Under the pieces are notes generated by a model, which was not told the DNA's origin, did not search any database, and saw nothing but the letters and a program-made list of their open reading frames with translations. Below, piece by piece: positions 60,007 through 64,000 of a stretch of DNA of 64,000 nt (its first letter is position 1; each line of letters begins with the position of its first letter). Source of the stretch: Gimesia algae (GTDB taxonomy: Bacteria > Planctomycetota > Planctomycetia > Planctomycetales > Planctomycetaceae); contig NZ_CP036343.1 of the NCBI RefSeq assembly GCF_007746795.1, forward strand, positions 2,469,369-2,533,368, written 5' to 3'. The position numbers and the translations under genes were made by a program.

Positions 60007-61494
60007 TTGCACCCAATTACCGTCCTTATACTCGTGTTAATTCCGCTGACTGTGGCTTATGCAATTATGCTTATGGCGAAACGTCTGGGCGTTAATTATT
60101 TTGATCACTTTGTGGGTGAAGCAAGCCCTGAAGCTCTTGGCGCGATCCGATTTTGGGTATTTATGATTTTGGTCATGAACGTCGCCTGGGAAGACCTGCC
60201 AAGCGTATCCCATCTTCCTGCACAACTGCGGACTAAAATGGGCATTATGTCATTGCTTCACATGATACCGGATTGGGGCTCTGTCTATGCCAGCTACACT
60301 AAACTTCTCGCTCTGAAAATTGTAACCCTCACCTTCCTCGTCTTTGCAATGGTCGGATTTAAGACGCGGTTAAGCGTTCCGTGTGCCACTATTCTTGTCT
60401 TAATCCACGCTGGAATTTTGCGAGAACATTTTAATTACTATCATACAGGCCTGGTACCAATACTGGTTGGCATCGCATTGTCATTCATGCCCTGCGGACA
60501 TGGATTGTCGGTTGATCAACACTTTTCCAGAAAAAAAACGGCGGACGCGATTTTACCTTTGGCCGTTTATGGCTGGTCCCGCTACTTATGCTGGGCCGTC
60601 ATCGCCAGTGCATATGTAATGGCAGGCATTAGTAAAATCCGTAACGGTGGTTTTTGGTGGTGGCACGGTGCCAACTTGAAAAGAATCGTCATGACTGATA
60701 CGCTCAATCCCATGCACTTCGAGTGGGGGCTCGAACACGAAATTGCCAGCTTGCCGGTCTTCGTCTTTTCAGCCCTGGGCATCTCCGCTGTCGTGGCAGA
60801 GTCGCTTTACGGCCTGGTCCTATTCTCAAAACGCGCCCGATTCGTGATACCGATGCTAACAGTGGGAATGCATCTTGGGATATTGTTTTTCCAAGGTATT
60901 TTGTTCTTCGACCTCATTCTAATTCAGGCTGTATTTTACAACCTCAGTGAGTGGGTCCCGCAAGCGTGGCGTGGGATAAATACAGTAAATCACGATCCAC
61001 TGAGCGAAACGCAACGACGCAGACTGCACAAAAAATACTTCAGCGTGCTTATATTTATGACGTTGGGGTTAAGTATCTGCTGGTTATCACGGATCGAGTA
61101 CTACCCCGCAACGGCAATGCAAATGTATAGCAACACGCAGACAGATGGTTTGATTCATTATAAAAAAGTTTGGGCAGTTTATGAAGACGGACACAAGGAA
61201 GAAGCACGCCTCGAAAAGTGGATTGGCGCCGTTGCCGACTCACGATACAGATTCGTTTTAATAAAAGCACCAGAAGCGCAACAAGCATTTTTCAAGGAAA
61301 TAATAACAATCGCAAATCGTGATTCTCAAAAGAGAAATATTATTCGCTTCGATGTCGAAACCTATCAATGGAACTTCCTCACCGATCAAAACAATCCTGA
61401 CTTCGGTAGGGTCATTAACATTGCTACGTACCCCAAAGCGGTCACCGAGAAAAAAACACCTTCAAACTCTCCGAACAACTCAAGTAGAAACTGA
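60007..61494 (+). CDS. HTTM-like polytopic membrane protein
   Basis: 495 aa from TTG 60007 with AAGGA about 8 nt upstream. Around eight to nine transmembrane helices fill residues 1-370: opening helix PITVLILVLIPLTVAYAIML, then GAIRFWVFMILVMNVAWEDL and conserved-looking YYHTGLVPILVGIALSF, YVMAGISKIRNGGFWWWHG and GILFFDLILIQAVFYNL. The pattern of a Lys after an AGISK turn and a Trp-rich loop resembles HTTM/vitamin-K-dependent gamma-carboxylase-like proteins and DoxX-type relatives. A soluble C-terminal domain (about 370-495) follows. Catalytic activity is uncertain. It stands alone between repeat-rich stretches. Confidence 0.7.
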   Translation: MHPITVLILVLIPLTVAYAIMLMAKRLGVNYFDHFVGEASPEALGAIRFWVFMILVMNVAWEDLPSVSHLPAQLRTKMGIMSLLHMIPDWGSVYASYTKLLALKIVTLTFLVFAMVGFKTRLSVPCATILVLIHAGILREHFNYYHTGLVPILVGIALSFMPCGHGLSVDQHFSRKKTADAILPLAVYGWSRYLCWAVIASAYVMAGISKIRNGGFWWWHGANLKRIVMTDTLNPMHFEWGLEHEIASLPVFVFSALGISAVVAESLYGLVLFSKRARFVIPMLTVGMHLGILFFQGILFFDLILIQAVFYNLSEWVPQAWRGINTVNHDPLSETQRRRLHKKYFSVLIFMTLGLSICWLSRIEYYPATAMQMYSNTQTDGLIHYKKVWAVYEDGHKEEARLEKWIGAVADSRYRFVLIKAPEAQQAFFKEIITIANRDSQKRNIIRFDVETYQWNFLTDQNNPDFGRVINIATYPKAVTEKKTPSNSPNNSSRN

Positions 61495-61578
61495 TATCAG
61501 AGAAAAAAAAGATTCTACAGCTGGTTACGGACAATTATTGACGAAGACACCTTTGTAATTCCACCCAACAGGATTTTA

Positions 61579-61634
61579 CTACCTCGAAAAACCGCACGAA
61601 AGAAACAATGGGTGGTTTTGTGTTATTCGTGGTA
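61579..61634. repeat. CACGAAA-type hairpin repeat, diverged copy
   Basis: CTACCTCGAAAAACCGCACG, AAACAATGGGTGGTTTTGTG, TTATTCGTGGTA: a diverged copy of the hairpin at 62316-62379, sharing the AACAATGGGTGGTTT core. Confidence 0.7.
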
Positions 61635-61700
61635 ACAATAAGTGGTAGTAAAAAATAGATATAAACTGCGGCTGATATTGGTTCCTATTCAACCACCTTC

Positions 61701-61976
61701 TCACGACACGGAACCGTGATTGCGAAGGTTACGTTCTGCACAGAAGTATTCAATTGCAACATCTATATTCTCCGCAAATTCTTTCTCGTATGAAATTCCT
61801 CCAGCATCACCAAGAATTCCCGCTACTATCTGACATCCTTCCAGCGAGCGTATATAGACAGTTCCCTCGGATTCTATTGCAATCCCGTCGTCAGACTGCA
61901 ATAAAATTTTTATTGTATCTCTGAATTCTTGCTCATTCTCAACCATCTCGATCTCATATAAAAAATGGGGTTTCAA
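61701..61976 (-). CDS. Small protein of unknown function
   Basis: Up to 91 aa if TTG 61976 is used; ATG 61946 would give 81 aa. Soluble, acidic, with an alternating beta/helix pattern (EFRDTIKILLQSDDGIAIES, GTVYIRSLEGCQIVAGILGD, EFAENIDVAIEYFCAERNL). It looks like a folded small domain, but I recognise no family. Neither start has a convincing ribosome site. It sits alone between hairpin repeats; small genes of this sort in repeat islands are often immunity-like or orphan proteins, but nothing here proves that. Confidence 0.5.
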   Translation of the reverse strand: MKPHFLYEIEMVENEQEFRDTIKILLQSDDGIAIESEGTVYIRSLEGCQIVAGILGDAGGISYEKEFAENIDVAIEYFCAERNLRNHGSVS

Positions 61977-62429
61977 GAATATACCAGCGACACCTTCTTA
62001 ATTCTGTTCTGTTCTCCATCATGTTATTTGTAAAAGATCACCTGGAAGAAGTGGTGGAATCGCTGTGATTTGTTTCCCCAGATTAGTATAAACCGCGGCT
62101 AACACCCTACGGTTAATGTAAAAGAAAAGGGTGGCCCCGGATGCAATCCGGGGTTGTCGCAGACAACAGGAAACTGTCAGGGCAATCGCACAATTCAAAA
62201 CAACATATCCCACCGGTTCATCATACTGCGTGCCCCATGCGTCCGCCCGCCTGGCAAGTATCGCCCCGGTATCACACACAATGGAAACAGAATGAAACAT
62301 CTAAATCAGATTTTTCTACCACGAAAAACACGAAACCGCACAAAACAAACAATGGGTGGTTTCGTGCTTTTCGTGGTAGCAATTAATTTTCTTGAACCGC
62401 GTTAAAAGCCATCCGTGGTCCCTATTCAA
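61977..62429. other. Non-coding interval with hairpin repeat
   Basis: About 450 bases. It holds the best copy of the CACGAAA-type hairpin (62316-62379) and a small CCCCGGATGCAATCCGGGG stem near 62134-62153. No gene supported. Confidence 0.5.
62316..62379. repeat. CACGAAA-type hairpin repeat, best copy
   Basis: Arms of 22 nt (62316-62337 and 62358-62379) pair almost perfectly: CTACCACGAAAAACACGAAA... against ...TTTCGTGCTTTTCGTGGTAG, around a 20-nt loop. Related partial copies lie at 59288-59318 and 61579-61634. Similar palindromes occur between genes in many planctomycetes. Confidence 0.8.
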
Positions 62430-63914
62430 TCACTTCAGCACCGCAGCCCAGGCGCGGACCGCTTTTCTGATCGACTTCTCGTCAAAAGCCGCGAAGCCCA
62501 GGATCAGCCCGCGGGCCTGTTTCGGTTCCCGGGCATAGATGTGCACCGGATGAAATTCCAAACCGGCCCGCCTCGCAGCGTCCATCAGAGCCCGGTCCTG
62601 TTTCGCCGTCTTACCCTGCACCACCAGATGCATGCCCGATTCGGGCGGTTCCAGGTCAAGCTGATCCCCGAACTCGCTCTTTAATGAGTCATACAGGCAC
62701 GTCTGACGCGTATGGTATAACGATCGCATCTGTCGAATGTGTTTCAGGAACTGACCTGATTCGATAAATCGATGCAGCACCATCTGCATCAACGGCGGCG
62801 AGAACCGATCGTTCAACCAGCGGGCGTACGCAAAAGCACCTGCGAGCTGTTCAGGCACAATCAGGAACCCCAGCCGAATTGCCGGAAAGAGCAGCTTGCT
62901 GAAAGAACCCATATAAATCGTTCTGCCGCGCTGATCCAGACTGCAAAGTGCCGGATGCGGACGTCCCGTGTACCGAAACTCGCCATTATAGTCATCCTCG
63001 ATAATCCAGCTCTGCTGCCGTTCTGCTTCCGCCAGTAGTTCCAGCCGCCGATTCAGACTCATCGTCATCGCCAGTGGCCACTGTCCGCCCGGCGTCACAT
63101 ACATCAGCTTCGGAGATTTCTTCCGCGCGGGTACCCGCGTCAGGTCAATCCCTTCCCGATCCACGGGCACGGGGACAATTTTGAATCCCAGCAGTTCCAG
63201 TAACTGGTTGGCAGGTGCGTTGCCCGGCTCTTCTACCCAGATCTCATCACGTGGCTCCAGCAGAACCTGTGTCACCAGGTTCAATCCCTGCTGCGCCCCC
63301 GACGTGATAATCACCTGCTCCTTACTGCAGGAGACACCCCGCGAAACCCCCATGTACTCGGCAATCGCGGCCCGCAACGGTTCATACCCCTGGGCATCAC
63401 ACTGTTCCAGATGCCGCATCGACCAGCGGGCCTGTTCATTCGCCAGACGATTCCACGCCGCCCGCGGGAACTCTTTCACCGCAGGCAGATGCGGACGGAA
63501 CGGTTCCGCCTGCGAAGCAAATTCCGGCATCCAACTTGCATACTCATCAAGCAGTTTCCCCGAAGTCGAGAGCGACGCTTTGAAATCATACTCCTGCGTC
63601 TGCGTCCCACTCACATTACCAAATTCAAACGCTTCAGGAGGAAACAGGGAGACCTGCGTTCCCGAACCGCTTTCCGATTCCAGGTAGCCTTCGGAAATCA
63701 ACTGCTCATACGCGGTCAGCACCGTATTCCGCGACACCCCCAGCATCTGCGAAAGCTTGCGACTGGAAGGCACCCGCGATCCCGGCGTCAGCTTTCCGCT
63801 GGAAATCCCCTCGCGAATCTGATCTTCCAGCTGCTGATACTGGCTTACATCCGCCGATTTCTCGATAAAAATCGCTTCAAATTCGAATCGTTCTTTCGCG
63901 CGTCGGCTCATCAA
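62430..63914 (-). CDS. MocR-type regulator (GntR helix-turn-helix plus aminotransferase domain)
   Basis: 494 aa. N-terminal GntR winged helix (about 20-90: LEDQIREGISSGKLTPGSRVPSSRKL and SRNTVLTAYEQLISEGYLES) joined by a linker to a fold-type I aminotransferase domain (~130-490). That domain has ITSGAQQGLNLVTQVLL, the Asp/Tyr PLP-contact region EDDYNGEFRYTG, and PLP-binding Lys in MGSFSKLLFPAIRLGF. MocR proteins such as PdxR, GabR and TauR use PLP as effector and control vitamin B6, GABA or taurine genes; the target here is unknown because the divergent gene lies outside the window. ATG 63914 chosen as first Met before the winged helix. Confidence 0.92.
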   Translation of the reverse strand: MMSRRAKERFEFEAIFIEKSADVSQYQQLEDQIREGISSGKLTPGSRVPSSRKLSQMLGVSRNTVLTAYEQLISEGYLESESGSGTQVSLFPPEAFEFGNVSGTQTQEYDFKASLSTSGKLLDEYASWMPEFASQAEPFRPHLPAVKEFPRAAWNRLANEQARWSMRHLEQCDAQGYEPLRAAIAEYMGVSRGVSCSKEQVIITSGAQQGLNLVTQVLLEPRDEIWVEEPGNAPANQLLELLGFKIVPVPVDREGIDLTRVPARKKSPKLMYVTPGGQWPLAMTMSLNRRLELLAEAERQQSWIIEDDYNGEFRYTGRPHPALCSLDQRGRTIYMGSFSKLLFPAIRLGFLIVPEQLAGAFAYARWLNDRFSPPLMQMVLHRFIESGQFLKHIRQMRSLYHTRQTCLYDSLKSEFGDQLDLEPPESGMHLVVQGKTAKQDRALMDAARRAGLEFHPVHIYAREPKQARGLILGFAAFDEKSIRKAVRAWAAVLK

Positions 63915-64000
63915 AGTGGCCCCATCCGATTAACCCAAAGTGGTTCTTTAACGGGTCCATCGTACTGGTATAATCACAGCATCACAAGCAGCTCATTCTG
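63915..64000. promoter_or_regulatory. MocR intergenic control region (partial)
   Basis: Upstream of the MocR gene lie AAAGTGGTTCTTTAACGGG and GGTCCATCGTACTGG, half-site-like stretches of the AGTGG/ACTGG kind seen at MocR operators, and TATAAT at 63971-63976 facing right. The probable divergent target gene is beyond the window edge. Confidence 0.4.

Noticed and set aside
1-64000. CRISPR arrays, tRNA, rRNA, prophage or conjugative modules
   Set aside because: No regularly spaced direct repeats, no cloverleaf or rRNA-like stretches and no phage structural or transfer genes were recognised; the holin-like protein sits in a stress operon, not a phage.

Overview
The window reads as chromosomal DNA of a planctomycete, most like Gimesia and relatives. 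Support comes from a DUF1559 prepilin-like protein, two large PVC-type cytochromes with a C-terminal CxxCH heme site, a sulfatase, an ECF sigma factor next to a Ser/Thr kinase, several planctomycete-style Ser/Thr kinases, and many small envelope-stress proteins. The genus is inference. I recognised no rRNA, tRNA or CRISPR array.

Layout. 1-2.2 kb: beta-carbonic anhydrase (runs off the left edge) and an SbtA-type bicarbonate transporter. 2.8-3.8 kb: a TrkA_C membrane protein and a YqaE/Pmp3 peptide. 4.2-28 kb: a signalling and envelope-stress region. It holds a hybrid histidine kinase, an NtrC-type sigma-54 activator, PRC-barrel, CsbD, DUF1328, GlsB and DUF2254 proteins, an ANTAR protein with a degenerate receiver, and an operon of small CsbD/DUF883/holin-like membrane proteins ending in an AI-2E-family permease. 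Three strong sigma-54 (-24/-12) promoter matches lie in front of stress genes here, so the NtrC-like protein probably controls a local regulon.

This region has been hit by three unrelated insertion sequences. An IS66 element sits in the Hpt domain of the hybrid kinase, an ISNCY/IS1202-like element in a PRC-barrel gene, and an IS5-family element in a phosphodiesterase gene. In each case, removing the element plus one target duplication restores an unbroken reading frame. The same region carries most copies of a roughly 95-bp palindromic repeat bounded by CTAG, often lying at gene ends and supplying the TAG stop codon.

28-37.3 kb: PP2C phosphatase, a pseudogene remnant, an ECF sigma factor with a Ser/Thr kinase, a pseudokinase lacking the key catalytic residues, and a receptor kinase whose outer part is an ABC-type solute-binding domain. 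37.8-56.3 kb: catabolic and surface genes. These are a 1731-aa deacetylase/FG-GAP/cytochrome fusion with a divergent GntR/FCD regulator, a fasciclin protein, a BASS transporter, a BNR sialidase-like protein, a DHDPS/NAL-family aldolase, a lipoprotein and a DUF1559 protein. A divergent FCD-AraC fusion regulator, a second PVC cytochrome and a sulfatase follow.

56.5-64 kb: a Cys/His-rich secreted protein with a TolC-like efflux protein (no RND pump genes follow), repeat-rich non-coding DNA, an HTTM-like membrane protein, a small unknown gene and a MocR-type regulator.
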